Positions 29,401 through 38,418 of a stretch of DNA of 64,000 nt are shown piece by piece. The DNA is from JAGMXM01 sp964458325. Lineage in GTDB: Bacteria > Verrucomicrobiota > Verrucomicrobiia > Limisphaerales > UBA1319. The translations under genes were made by a program, and so were the position numbers. The stretch covers positions 7,057 through 71,056 of the forward strand of contig CAYWIM010000010.1 of the NCBI GenBank assembly GCA_964458325.1, written 5' to 3'. Within the stretch, counting starts at the first letter, position 1; each line of letters opens with the position of its first letter. The notes beneath the pieces were generated by a model. It ran no database searches and was not told the DNA's origin. It was given only the letters and a program-made list of their open reading frames with translations.

Positions 29401-32166
29401 ATGGACATGAGCCAACATGACGAAAGGATTGCCGGGCAGGGCGCGGCGGGATTGTGGCGGTCGCGAGTGGCGGGCGCGCTCCTGTTCGCCTGGATCGGAA
29501 TACCGGGGATGATCCCGAATGCTTGGGGCCAGAACGCGGCCACCCAGGCGGTGGCAGCCGTGGCATCGAATCCCGCGCCCGCGGCCCAGGAGGCGCTCGC
29601 GTTCGATGCGGCGGGCAGGGCGTTCGAGGATGGCTTTTTCGAGCGGGCGGATCGGGAGCTGGGGGAATTCGCGGATCGGTTCCCGGCGTCGGAGCGGATC
29701 CCGCAAGCCCTGCTGCTGCGGGCGCAGGCCCAGTGCAGGCTGGGCCAGTACGATGCGGCCGTTTCCCTCCTGCAGACCAATCGCAGCCGGGCGGGCAAAG
29801 AAGGGGATCAGTTTGTCTTTTGGATGGGGGAAGCGCGGTTTCGAGGCGGGGATTACGAGGCTGCGGCCGGGCATTATGGGGAGCTGTCGAGGGAATTTCC
29901 GGATTCGCTCTTGCGGGCCAGCAGCAGCTATGGCGAGGCGCTGGCCCGGTTCCGGCTGGGCCAGACCACCCATGCGATCGACCTGCTGCGGCGGCCGGAC
30001 GGGGTGTTTCAGCAGATCGCGCGGGCGCAGCCCGAGGATGAGAGCGTGGGGCGGGGGCTGCTATTGTTGGCGGAGGCCTGGCTGGCCCGGGAGAATCCGC
30101 TCGAGGCGGCGGCGGTGCTGATCGAACTGGAGGGGCGGACGCTGGCGCCCCCTCTCGAGTGGCAGCGGCAGTATCTGAAGGTGCGAACGCAGATGGCGGC
30201 TGGACAGGGGGAGATGGCGGTGGCATCGCTGAGCAACCTGGTGGCGCGGGCGGTGGCGCTGGGGACGCCCGAGGCCCGCGCCAGGACGGTGGCATTGCAG
30301 GGTGAAGTGTACCGGGCGGTCGGGCAGCGGGAACAGGCGATCCGGGTGTATGAGGAGGGCCTGACCGATCTGGAAGGGGAGGAGAAGCGGCAGGTCTGGC
30401 TGGCGCTCATCGAGCTGTTCCATGCCGCGGCGAACCGGGAGAAGACGGCGGAGAACCTGGAGCTGTTCCTGGCCAACAATCCGCGCGATCGGGAGGTTGA
30501 TCGGCTGCATTTGCTGCTGGGGGAGCTCTATTTCCAGGACCACCAGAGCCCGTCGTCGCTGGCCCCTACCAACGCGGCGGAGCTGGCGCTCTGGCGGGCG
30601 AGCCGGCTGCGGCAGGCATTGACCAATTTCAACGAGGTGATCACCAATTTCCCCGCCAGCCCGATCCTGGGCCGGGCATTCTTGGGGCGGGGGGGATGTC
30701 TGGCGGAGTCGGGGCAGACCTCGGCCAGCCTGGCGGATTTCAAGGAGGCGGTCGGGCGGCTGCCGGCCTCGACCAACCAGGCGTGGGCGCGTCTGAAGGT
30801 GGCCGATGCCCATTACCAGCTGGGCGACCGGACCAACGCGCAGGCGAACTATCGCCTCTGGTGGGAACAATATGGTTCATGGACCAACCTGCCAGCCGGG
30901 ATGTCCGAACAGGTTCTGGGATTGTGGGCGCGAGCCAGCGCCGAGCTGGGCGGCGTTGCCGAGGCGGATCAGGCGCTGGGGTTTCTGCGGGATCGGTTTC
31001 CCCGGAGCCCGGCGACCGAGCGCGCCCTGTTCGAGGTGGGGCAGGCGTTGAGGGGGCGAGGGTGGCACGGGGAGTCCCGGCAGCGGCTCGAGGAGTTGCT
31101 GGAGCGGTTTCCGCAATCGGATTGGCGGGCCGAGGCGCGGCTGCTGGTGGCGCAGTCCCATGTGTCGGAGCGCCGATGGGGCGACGCCCTTCGGCTGTAT
31201 GACGAGTGGATCGGCGCGTTCACGAACCACGCGGCGCTGGCCCAGGTCGAGTTCGACCGTGCATGGGCGTATGATCAGGCGGGGCGGGCGGCGGAGGCGA
31301 TGAGCCTGTTCACGAATTTCGTCGTGCGGTTTCCGCGGGATCCCCGGGCGCCCGGGGCGCAGTATTGGGTGGGGAATTACTATTTCAACCGAGGCGAGTA
31401 TGTCGATGCGGAGAAGCAGTATCAGCTGTTGTATCAGAACACGAATTGGCCCGTGGGCGAGCTTCATTACCGGGGTCGAATGGCCGAGGGCCGGGCGGCC
31501 TATGCGCGGCAGGGATTTCCGGATGCGCTCAAGGACTTCACCCTGCTGATCAACCTGCTGGTGAACGACACGAACCGGCCGGCGGGGCTGCTGTCGGAGG
31601 CGTACATGGCATTGGGGGACACGATGGTCTCGCTGCCGTCGACGGAGCCGGCGAATCCGCTGGCGAAGTTTGGGGAGGCGATCAACGCGTACAGCCAAGT
31701 GCCGGAGGCCGATCCGCAGGCTCCGCGGGCGTGGGGGCTGATCGCGAACTGCCATCTGCAGCTGGCCAGCCAGGACCCGGCGCGCTATGCCCAGGCGATG
31801 ACGAATTATGGGCGCATCATCGCCTGGCCCGGGGCGGACATTGCGGTGCGCAGCCAAGCCGAAGTCGGCTTGGGCAAGCTGGCCGAGCGGCAGGCCGCCG
31901 CCCGGCCGGCCGGAGAGCAGGCGCCATTTCTTGGGCAGGCCCTTGACCATTACTTGAATGTCATCGAGGGCAAGAACCTGCGCGCAGGCGAAAGGCCCGA
32001 CGCCTTCTGGACATGGAAGGCGGGTCAGGACGCGGCGCTGCTGCTGCGCAGCCAATCCCGATGGAGCGAGCTGGCGCGCGTGTACGAGCGATTGGCGCGG
32101 CTGCTGCCCGGGATGCGCCCCGTGATCGAGCCGCGTCTGGAGGAGGCGCGCCAGCGGCTGCGTTGA
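29401..32166 (+). CDS. Large exported TPR protein
   Basis: 921 residues. GAGG lies four bases before ATG 29401. A hydrophobic leader (about 20-43, VAGALLFAWIGIPGMIPNAWG) precedes roughly 20 tetratricopeptide repeats. Examples are AFEDGFFERADRELGEFADRF, FVFWMGEARFRGGDYEAAAG, YQLGDRTNAQANYRLWW and WVGNYYFNRGEYVDAEKQYQL (each 35-40 residues apart). The repeat YxFxRGxYxxAxxxYxxxxxxxP resembles the YbgF/BamD-like outer-membrane TPR set. Such periplasmic scaffolds are linked to envelope biogenesis; a direct partner is not visible. It lies between uvrA and ileS, 32 bases before ileS. No enzyme motif is found. Confidence 0.8.
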   Translation: MDMSQHDERIAGQGAAGLWRSRVAGALLFAWIGIPGMIPNAWGQNAATQAVAAVASNPAPAAQEALAFDAAGRAFEDGFFERADRELGEFADRFPASERIPQALLLRAQAQCRLGQYDAAVSLLQTNRSRAGKEGDQFVFWMGEARFRGGDYEAAAGHYGELSREFPDSLLRASSSYGEALARFRLGQTTHAIDLLRRPDGVFQQIARAQPEDESVGRGLLLLAEAWLARENPLEAAAVLIELEGRTLAPPLEWQRQYLKVRTQMAAGQGEMAVASLSNLVARAVALGTPEARARTVALQGEVYRAVGQREQAIRVYEEGLTDLEGEEKRQVWLALIELFHAAANREKTAENLELFLANNPRDREVDRLHLLLGELYFQDHQSPSSLAPTNAAELALWRASRLRQALTNFNEVITNFPASPILGRAFLGRGGCLAESGQTSASLADFKEAVGRLPASTNQAWARLKVADAHYQLGDRTNAQANYRLWWEQYGSWTNLPAGMSEQVLGLWARASAELGGVAEADQALGFLRDRFPRSPATERALFEVGQALRGRGWHGESRQRLEELLERFPQSDWRAEARLLVAQSHVSERRWGDALRLYDEWIGAFTNHAALAQVEFDRAWAYDQAGRAAEAMSLFTNFVVRFPRDPRAPGAQYWVGNYYFNRGEYVDAEKQYQLLYQNTNWPVGELHYRGRMAEGRAAYARQGFPDALKDFTLLINLLVNDTNRPAGLLSEAYMALGDTMVSLPSTEPANPLAKFGEAINAYSQVPEADPQAPRAWGLIANCHLQLASQDPARYAQAMTNYGRIIAWPGADIAVRSQAEVGLGKLAERQAAARPAGEQAPFLGQALDHYLNVIEGKNLRAGERPDAFWTWKAGQDAALLLRSQSRWSELARVYERLARLLPGMRPVIEPRLEEARQRLR

Positions 32167-32198
32167 CACCCGGCGCGTGGCCGGCTTTGATTGAGGCT

Positions 32199-35051
32199 AT
32201 GACGGACTATAAGAATACCCTGAATCTGCCGAAGTCGGACTTTCCGATGAAGGCGGATCTCGTGCGGCGCGAGCCCCAGCGCCTGGAGCGATGGCTCTCG
32301 AGCCGGCTGTATGAGCGCATCCAGGCGCGGCGCGCCTCGGCGCCGCGGTTCATCCTCCACGATGGCCCCCCCTTCGCCAATGGCGACGTCCATATCGGCA
32401 CCGCATTGAACAAGATCCTCAAGGATATCATCCTGCGGCACGAGAGCTTGCGGGGCCGGTGCGCGCCGTTCGTGCCGGGCTGGGATTGCCATGGGCTGCC
32501 GATCGAGTTCAAGGTGGCTCAGGAGCTCCAAGCCAAAGCGGGCGCGTCCTCGGCGCCGCCCAGCGCGGGGGAATTGCGTCAGGCATGCGCGGCGTACGCG
32601 CGGCGGTTCATCGACCTGCAGCGCCGGCAGTTTCAGCGGCTGGGGGTGCTGGGCGATTGGGACCATCCGTATCTGACCTTTCTGCCGCAGTACGAGGCGG
32701 ATGAGCTGCGCCTGTTCGCGGACCTGGTCGAGCAGGGTTTTGTGTATCGGGGCAAGAAGCCGGTTTACTGGAGCATTCCTTGCCGGACGGCGCTGGCGGA
32801 AGCCGAGGTCGAGTATCAGGACCACGTCAGCCCGAGCATCTACGTGAAATTTCCGGTGGCGGGGCGTCCGGGGACCTATGTGGTGATCTGGACGACCACG
32901 CCGTGGACGCTGCCGGCGAATCTGGCCATCGCGTACAACTCGACGTTCAGCTACTCGCTGGTCATGGCGGGGGAGGAGACCTACATCGTTTCGGTGAACC
33001 GGCTCAACGAGGTGGCCGAGCAATGCGGCTGGGGCGGATTTCAGATCATCCGGAGCCTGCATGCGGAGGATCTGGCGCAGATGGAATGCCGCCATCCGTT
33101 CATCGACCGCGCGGCCCCGCTGCTGGCGGGCGACGCGTTTGTCGAGAGCACGACCGGCACCGGGTTCGTGCACACTGCGCCCGGGCATGGCCTCGAGGAT
33201 TACCAGCTGGGGCGGGAGCGGGGGCTGCCGATCTACTCGCCGGTGGACGATGATGGGCGATTGGCGCTGACGGCCGATCTGCCCGAGGACCAGCAGATGC
33301 CGGCCGGTCTGGTGGGCAAATCGATTCTGGAATCGGGCGGGCGGAGCGAGGCGAACGAGGCGGTGCTGGCGCTGCTGCAGGAGCGGGGCATGCTCCTGCG
33401 CAGGGAGGATTACCATCACAGCTACCCGCACTGCTGGCGCAGCAAGTCGCCGATCATCTTCCGGGCGATGGACCAGTGGTTCATCCGGATCGACCACGGC
33501 GGTTTTCGGGAGCGCGCGCTGGCAGCCATCGGGGAGGTGCGATGGCTGCCGGAGTGGGGCCGGAACCGGATCGAGGCGGCCGTGCAATCGCGACCGGACT
33601 GGTGCATCTCGCGGCAGCGGTCCTGGGGGGTGCCCATCCCCGCCTTTTACGATGCGAGCGGGCAGCCGATCCTCGACGCCCGGATCATCCGGAAGGCGGC
33701 CGATTGGATCGAGCGGCACGGATCCAACTGGTGGTATGAGCGGCCGTTCGCGGAGATCTGGGCGGCGGTGCGGCCGGCAGACTGGGCCGGCCCCGAGCCG
33801 GCGGCGCAGTCGTGGGATACGCTCGATGTGTGGATCGATTCCGGATCGTCTTCGAGGAGCGTGCTGATGCGCCGTCCGGAGCTTCAGCGAGATGGGCAGG
33901 AGGCCAGCCAAGCCTGGCGGGCCGATCTCTATCTCGAGGGCAGCGATCAGCACCGGGGCTGGTTCCAGTCCTCGCTCCTCCTTTCGCTGGCCGCCCACGG
34001 AGCGCCCCCCTACCGCACCGTGCTGACCCACGGATTCATGGTGGACGCCGATCGGGAGAAGATCTCCAAAAGCCGGCAAGGGCAGGGCGGGTATGAAAAG
34101 CCGCAGACGGCCGAGGCTTATGTCGGCAAATACGGCGCGGATGTGGTCCGGCTCTGGGTCGCCTCGCAGGATTATCGCAACGACGTGGTGGTGAGCGAGG
34201 AGCGCATCGCCAAGGTGGGCGAAACCTATCGGCTGATCCGAAACGCGCTCCGGTTTCAGCTGGGCAACCTGTACGATTTCGATCCGGCGCGCGATGCGGT
34301 GCCCGCGGAGCGGATGACGGGGCTGGACCGGTGGGTGCTCGAAGCGTTTCGGGAGCTCGAGGTCGAGGCCGGCCGTGCGTATGAGGCCCACGAGTTTCAT
34401 TCGGTCTACCAGAAGATCAGCCAGTTCGTCGCAGTCGAGCTGTCGGCGGTCTACCATGACGTGGTGAAAGACCGGCTCTACACCGATCCCGCCGGCTCGC
34501 CGCGCCGGCGGTCGACCCAGACCGCGCTGTATCGCCTGGTGGCCGGTCTGTGCCGGATGCTCTCTCCGATTCTGGTGTTTACGGCGGACGAGGCATGGGA
34601 GCATCTGCCGGGGGCCAGCGGGGAAGACTCGGTGCATCTGGCGGATTGGGATCCGGAGGGATGGTCCAGGCCGGAGGCGGAGCAGGCGGCGTGGCGCAAG
34701 CTGTTCGAGATCCGGTCGGCAGCGTTGGCGGAGCTGGAAAAGGCCCGCCAGGCCAAGGTCATCGGGAAATCGCTCGAGGCCCGCCTGGCGCTGCGCTGTT
34801 CGTCCGAGGAGCAGGCGGCGATCGCGTCCCGCCAGGAGGAGCTGCGGGAGCTGCTGAATGTCTCGCAGCTCGAGATCGAGGCCGCCGCAGATGGCGTCCG
34901 GAGCCTGACGATCGAGAAAGCGCAGGGCCGGAAGTGCGAGCGCTGCTGGCACTGGGAGCCGACGGTTGGCGTCCATGTGGATCACCCGGGGCTGTGCGAC
35001 CGGTGCATCCAGGCAGTCGCCGATGTGGCGGGGGCTGGGGGAGGGGATTGA
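32199..35051 (+). CDS. ileS: Isoleucyl-tRNA synthetase
   Basis: 950 residues. The class I signature is PFANGDVHIGTALNKILKD with HIGT at 65-68; KISKSRQGQ replaces KMSKS. The editing (CP1) domain has the TTTPWTLPANLAIAYN block and GTGFVHTAPGHGLEDY. The C-terminus ends with a zinc knuckle (CERCWHWEP, then CDRC), typical of bacterial-type IleRS. It charges tRNA-Ile and edits Val. GAGG is near ATG 32199; the frame extends further upstream, but only as antisense-like sequence overlapping the TPR gene. It is followed by a hairpin at 35197-35219 and acyP. Confidence 0.97.
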   Translation: MTDYKNTLNLPKSDFPMKADLVRREPQRLERWLSSRLYERIQARRASAPRFILHDGPPFANGDVHIGTALNKILKDIILRHESLRGRCAPFVPGWDCHGLPIEFKVAQELQAKAGASSAPPSAGELRQACAAYARRFIDLQRRQFQRLGVLGDWDHPYLTFLPQYEADELRLFADLVEQGFVYRGKKPVYWSIPCRTALAEAEVEYQDHVSPSIYVKFPVAGRPGTYVVIWTTTPWTLPANLAIAYNSTFSYSLVMAGEETYIVSVNRLNEVAEQCGWGGFQIIRSLHAEDLAQMECRHPFIDRAAPLLAGDAFVESTTGTGFVHTAPGHGLEDYQLGRERGLPIYSPVDDDGRLALTADLPEDQQMPAGLVGKSILESGGRSEANEAVLALLQERGMLLRREDYHHSYPHCWRSKSPIIFRAMDQWFIRIDHGGFRERALAAIGEVRWLPEWGRNRIEAAVQSRPDWCISRQRSWGVPIPAFYDASGQPILDARIIRKAADWIERHGSNWWYERPFAEIWAAVRPADWAGPEPAAQSWDTLDVWIDSGSSSRSVLMRRPELQRDGQEASQAWRADLYLEGSDQHRGWFQSSLLLSLAAHGAPPYRTVLTHGFMVDADREKISKSRQGQGGYEKPQTAEAYVGKYGADVVRLWVASQDYRNDVVVSEERIAKVGETYRLIRNALRFQLGNLYDFDPARDAVPAERMTGLDRWVLEAFRELEVEAGRAYEAHEFHSVYQKISQFVAVELSAVYHDVVKDRLYTDPAGSPRRRSTQTALYRLVAGLCRMLSPILVFTADEAWEHLPGASGEDSVHLADWDPEGWSRPEAEQAAWRKLFEIRSAALAELEKARQAKVIGKSLEARLALRCSSEEQAAIASRQEELRELLNVSQLEIEAAADGVRSLTIEKAQGRKCERCWHWEPTVGVHVDHPGLCDRCIQAVADVAGAGGGD

Positions 35052-35196
35052 CGCCGGGGGAAATCGAGGGATCGGCTGGCAGGAAATCTGCTGCGAAAAA
35101 CGTTGCACAGGTTTGGCGGAGTGTGGCTTTATCGTGTCATGCGTGGATGTGGCCAAAGCATCGGCGGGGAGGCCGAAGGTCACGGGACCGGGCGCC

Positions 35197-35219
35197 GGCC
35201 GGCTCGAGTGGAGCCGGCC
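35197..35219. terminator. Hairpin between ileS and acyP
   Basis: GGCCGGCTC and GAGCCGGCC make a perfect 9-bp stem with a 5-base loop, 13 bases before the acyP ATG. No T-run follows, so it may be a regulatory or attenuating structure rather than a terminator. Confidence 0.35.
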
Positions 35220-35231
35220 CGATGAGGGCGT

Positions 35232-35510
35232 ATGAGCCGTGTCCGCCTGCGGATCGTATATGCCGGGCAAGTGCAGGGGGTGGGTTTTCGCTACACCGTG
35301 AAGTCGCTGGCGCCCGGCTATGAAGTTACAGGTGGCGTGCGGAACCTGCCCGACGGGCGGGTCGAGATGATTGCGGAAGGCGCACGGGATGAGCTGGATG
35401 CGCTTGCACAGGCGGTGATGGATTCCGGGTTGGGTCCGCTGATCCGGGACGTGGAGACGCATTGGGAAGATGCGCGGGGTGGAATGCGCGGATTTGAAAT
35501 CTTGCCTTGA
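35232..35510 (+). CDS. acyP: Acylphosphatase
   Basis: 92 residues, the standard size. YAGQVQGVGFR carries the phosphate-binding loop with the catalytic Arg (Arg20), and GGVRNLPDGRVEMIAEG supplies the catalytic Asn (Asn38). The enzyme hydrolyses acyl phosphates such as carbamoyl- or acetyl-phosphate. It is preceded by a hairpin and lies close to the following metallophosphoesterase, which starts six bases after its stop (or overlaps if TTG 35507 is used). Confidence 0.95.
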   Translation: MSRVRLRIVYAGQVQGVGFRYTVKSLAPGYEVTGGVRNLPDGRVEMIAEGARDELDALAQAVMDSGLGPLIRDVETHWEDARGGMRGFEILP

Positions 35511-35515
35511 GTGAT

Positions 35516-36244
35516 ATGGCGATGAAGTATGCATTGATAGCCGACATCCACTCCAACCTGGAGGCGTTGGAAGTGGTGTTGGCCGACGCCAAGCAGGAAG
35601 GGTGCACCCATTACGCCTGCCTGGGAGATATTGTCGGCTACAACGCCAATCCGAAGGAGTGCCTGGACATCGTCCGCCGGATGAACATGCCGTGCATCCG
35701 CGGCAACCATGACGAGTATTGCTCGACCGACGCCGAGCTCGAAGGTTTCAACCCATACGCCCGGGAGGCGATCAACTGGACTCGGCATCATCTGACCGAG
35801 GACGATCGCAACTGGCTGCGGGGCCTGAAGTATATCCGGCTTTTGGCGAATTTCTCGATTGTGCATGCGACGCTGGACGTGCCGCAGCGGTGGGGATACG
35901 TGTTCGACAAGCTGGCGGCGGCGGCGAGCTTCACCTATCAGAACACCGGCGTCTGTTTCTTCGGGCACACGCATGTCCCGGTCGCTTTCGTGCGGGACAA
36001 CGTGGTGCGCGGCGGCACGTATTCGAAGTTCAAGATCGAGCCCGGCAAGAAGTACTTCATCAACGTGGGGAGCGTGGGGCAATCCCGGGACGGGGTGGCC
36101 AAGGCAACGTATGTGACCTACAGCGTGGACGACGGCATGGTCGATCTGCGGCGGCTCGATTACGACATCCCCAAAACCCAGGCGAAGATTCGGGCGGCGG
36201 GTTTGCCGGAACGGCTGGCGGAGCGCCTGGCCCACGGCAAGTAG
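35516..36244 (+). CDS. Metallophosphoesterase (YfcE/calcineurin-like)
   Basis: 242 residues. The Calcineurin-like metal blocks are complete: ADIHSNLEAL (D-x-H), CLGDIVGYNANP (G-D), RGNHDEY (GNHD), VHATLD and GHTHVP (G-H-T-H). The short length and the VGSVGQSRDG end fit the YfcE/MJ0936 phosphodiesterase subgroup. Substrate unknown; cyclic nucleotides and bis-phosphates are typical of relatives. ATG 35516 is preferred; TTG 35507 would overlap the acyP stop and ATG 35522 is also possible. Operon with acyP is likely. Confidence 0.9.
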   Translation: MAMKYALIADIHSNLEALEVVLADAKQEGCTHYACLGDIVGYNANPKECLDIVRRMNMPCIRGNHDEYCSTDAELEGFNPYAREAINWTRHHLTEDDRNWLRGLKYIRLLANFSIVHATLDVPQRWGYVFDKLAAAASFTYQNTGVCFFGHTHVPVAFVRDNVVRGGTYSKFKIEPGKKYFINVGSVGQSRDGVAKATYVTYSVDDGMVDLRRLDYDIPKTQAKIRAAGLPERLAERLAHGK

Positions 36245-36292
36245 CAGCCGACAGCCTCGCGCCCGCGCAGCGTCCGGAGCCGGCCGCATCGC

Positions 36293-37336
36293 GTGAGAAT
36301 CCTCATCCTCAAGCCCAGCTCTCTCGGCGACGTGGTCAATGCGATCCCGGTGTTGCGTCTGATCAAGCGCAGCGATCCGGCCGCCTCGGTCTATTGGTGG
36401 ATCAATGTGGAACTGGCGCCGCTGCTCGAAGGGGATCGGGACCTGGACGGCGTGATACGGTTCGACCGCTGGCACTGGGGGTCGCCATGGCGGTGGCCGG
36501 AGGCAGTCCAGAGCGTGCGGCGGATCCGCCGGATGGGCTTTGACGTGGTGCTGGATCTGCAGGGCCTGCTGCGGAGCGGGCTCATGGCGTGGCTCGCCAA
36601 CGGCGCAATGACGGTCGGGGTCGACGATCCGCGCGAAGGCGCCCCCGCATTTTACGATGTTCGCGTGTCGCGTCCGGAGCGCCGGCTCCACGCGGTGGAC
36701 TGGTGTCTGGCGGCGCTGGGACCGCTGGGGGTGCCCATCGCATGGGATTTCGACTGGCTCCCGATCCGGGCGGACGTGGCGGATGCAGTCCGGCGGCGCT
36801 GGCCGATCGGGGATGATCCGTGGCTGGTCCTGCAGCCCGGGGCGCGCTGGCTGAACAAGCGGTGGCCGGCGGAGCATTTCGGGGCGCTGGTGCGGCTTTT
36901 GACCCAGGGCCGGCCAGACCTGCGCGTGGCCATTCTGGGCGGCGCCGCGGAGCGGGAGCTGGCAGAGGCGGTGCGGCAGGCGGCGCCAAGCCGCTGTTTG
37001 AATCTGGCCGGGGCGACCACGCTGTGGGAGATGATCGAGTGGGTTCGGTTGAGCTCGATGATGGTGACGAACGACACGGGGCCGATGCACATTGCGGCGG
37101 CCCTGGGGCGCCCGGTCGTGGCCGTGTTCGGTCCGACCGATCCCATGCGAACCGGCCCATACGGGCAGGTCGAGCACGTGCTCCGGGAAGCCCTGGAGTG
37201 CGCGCCATGCCGGCGGCCCGAATGCCGCCATGATCCACCCATGGAATGCCTGACCCGGCTCAGTCCCGAGCGGGTCGCGGAAGCGGTCGAGATGCGATGG
37301 GCATCGAGCCAGAGGGCGCAGGCGCACTGCCCGTGA
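36293..37336 (+). CDS. Glycosyltransferase family 9 (heptosyltransferase-like)
   Basis: 347 residues from GTG 36293. KPSSLGDVVNAIPVLRLI is the GT9 N-terminal motif, then DLQGLLRSGLMAW, LQPGARWLNKRWPAEHFG and TNDTGPMHIAAALGRPVV with VFGPTDPMRTGP (sugar-nucleotide site). GT9 enzymes transfer heptose from ADP-heptose to the LPS inner core. A second GT9 is at 45487-46638. This one has a Cys-rich tail (CAPCRRPECRHD), like WaaC/WaaF-type enzymes. It probably acts in LPS core assembly at the inner membrane. Confidence 0.88.
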   Translation: MRILILKPSSLGDVVNAIPVLRLIKRSDPAASVYWWINVELAPLLEGDRDLDGVIRFDRWHWGSPWRWPEAVQSVRRIRRMGFDVVLDLQGLLRSGLMAWLANGAMTVGVDDPREGAPAFYDVRVSRPERRLHAVDWCLAALGPLGVPIAWDFDWLPIRADVADAVRRRWPIGDDPWLVLQPGARWLNKRWPAEHFGALVRLLTQGRPDLRVAILGGAAERELAEAVRQAAPSRCLNLAGATTLWEMIEWVRLSSMMVTNDTGPMHIAAALGRPVVAVFGPTDPMRTGPYGQVEHVLREALECAPCRRPECRHDPPMECLTRLSPERVAEAVEMRWASSQRAQAHCP

Positions 37337-37487
37337 GCCATTGGGGCGGCCGCCGACATTTCGAGGGCAATGGTGAGCGGGCATCGGCCTCCGCCCCCTG
37401 ACATCCGCTGCGGCTCATCGCCCCGCTGGTTTCGGGCTCGAATATTGACGCTTGTCAATGCGCCGGGAGTGCCCGAGATTGAATCCG

Positions 37488-38411
37488 ATGAAAGGGATGT
37501 CGATCCGGTGGCTGGGCTTGTGCGCATGGCTTGCGGGGTGGGCAGCGAGCGCCCAGGTCCGCGTCGAGGTGGTGATGCCGCGGGATGTCTTCCTGGAAGA
37601 TGAGCCGGTCATGGCCGGAGTCCGGGTGATCAATTACTCCGGGCGTCCGATCACACTGGGCAAGGACAACCGCTGGCTGCAGATCGCCGTGCAGACGCGA
37701 GGAGATCAGGTCGTGGAAGCCAGAGACGAGCTGCCGGCCGCCGGCGAATTCACCGTGGGATCGGCAGAGATGGGCACGCGGAGGGTGAACCTAACCCCCT
37801 ATTTCAACATCCGATCTCCCGGGCGCTACAAGGTGACCGCGCAGGTGCGGATCGAGGAGTGGGACATGGCCGTGGCCAGCGCCCCCGCAGAATTCACCAT
37901 CATCATGGGGACCAAGCTCTGGGAGCAGAAATTCGGGCTGTCGGGGCAGGGGGCACCGGCGGCTGGCCCGCCCGAGTTTCGCAAGTATGCGCTCGTCAAA
38001 GCCACGACATTGAAGGCCATGTATTTGTATCTGCGGGTTACGGATGCGGAGGAGACGCGGATCTACTCGGTGCAGCCGATCGGGCCGCTGGTTTCCTCGA
38101 GCCGGCCCGAGGCCCAGGTCGATTCGGATGGCCATCTGCATGTCCTGAACCAGGTCGGGGCCCGGCGCTTTCAATATTGCCAGTATGATTCCAGCGGCGA
38201 ATTGCAGGCTCGGCGCAGCTACCAGCACACCGACACGCGTCCGTCGCTGCGGGCCACAAGGGAGGGGCGGATCGTCGTGGCCGGCGGGATTCGGACGTTG
38301 AAGTCGGACGATTATCCGGGCCCGAATCAGGGGCGATTGGAGACGCGGGCGGCAGCGCCTGTTCCGGCGCCGGCCATGGACCTGGATGTTGTTCCGCCCC
38401 GGAAACGGTAG
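37488..38411 (+). CDS. Exported protein of unknown function
   Basis: About 307 residues from ATG 37488; the earlier ATG 37452 adds 12 residues. A signal peptide (about 1-22, MKGMSIRWLGLCAWLAGWAAS) precedes an Ig-like beta-sandwich region (RVEVVMPRDVFLEDEPVMAG, RYKVTAQVRIEEWDMAVASA). A second half has propeller-like repeats (YSVQPIGPLVSS, LHVLNQVGARRF). No catalytic motif is seen and the family is not recognised. The promoter-proximal TTGACGCTTGTCAA near 37445 is a partial inverted repeat. Function unknown. Confidence 0.7.
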   Translation: MKGMSIRWLGLCAWLAGWAASAQVRVEVVMPRDVFLEDEPVMAGVRVINYSGRPITLGKDNRWLQIAVQTRGDQVVEARDELPAAGEFTVGSAEMGTRRVNLTPYFNIRSPGRYKVTAQVRIEEWDMAVASAPAEFTIIMGTKLWEQKFGLSGQGAPAAGPPEFRKYALVKATTLKAMYLYLRVTDAEETRIYSVQPIGPLVSSSRPEAQVDSDGHLHVLNQVGARRFQYCQYDSSGELQARRSYQHTDTRPSLRATREGRIVVAGGIRTLKSDDYPGPNQGRLETRAAAPVPAPAMDLDVVPPRKR

Positions 38412-38418
38412 CCGGAAG

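Noticed and set aside
32025..35534. 1169-codon open frame opposite ileS
   Set aside because: Antisense of a highly conserved gene; composition is rich in Arg, Pro and His without domains. GC-rich coding DNA produces such shadows.
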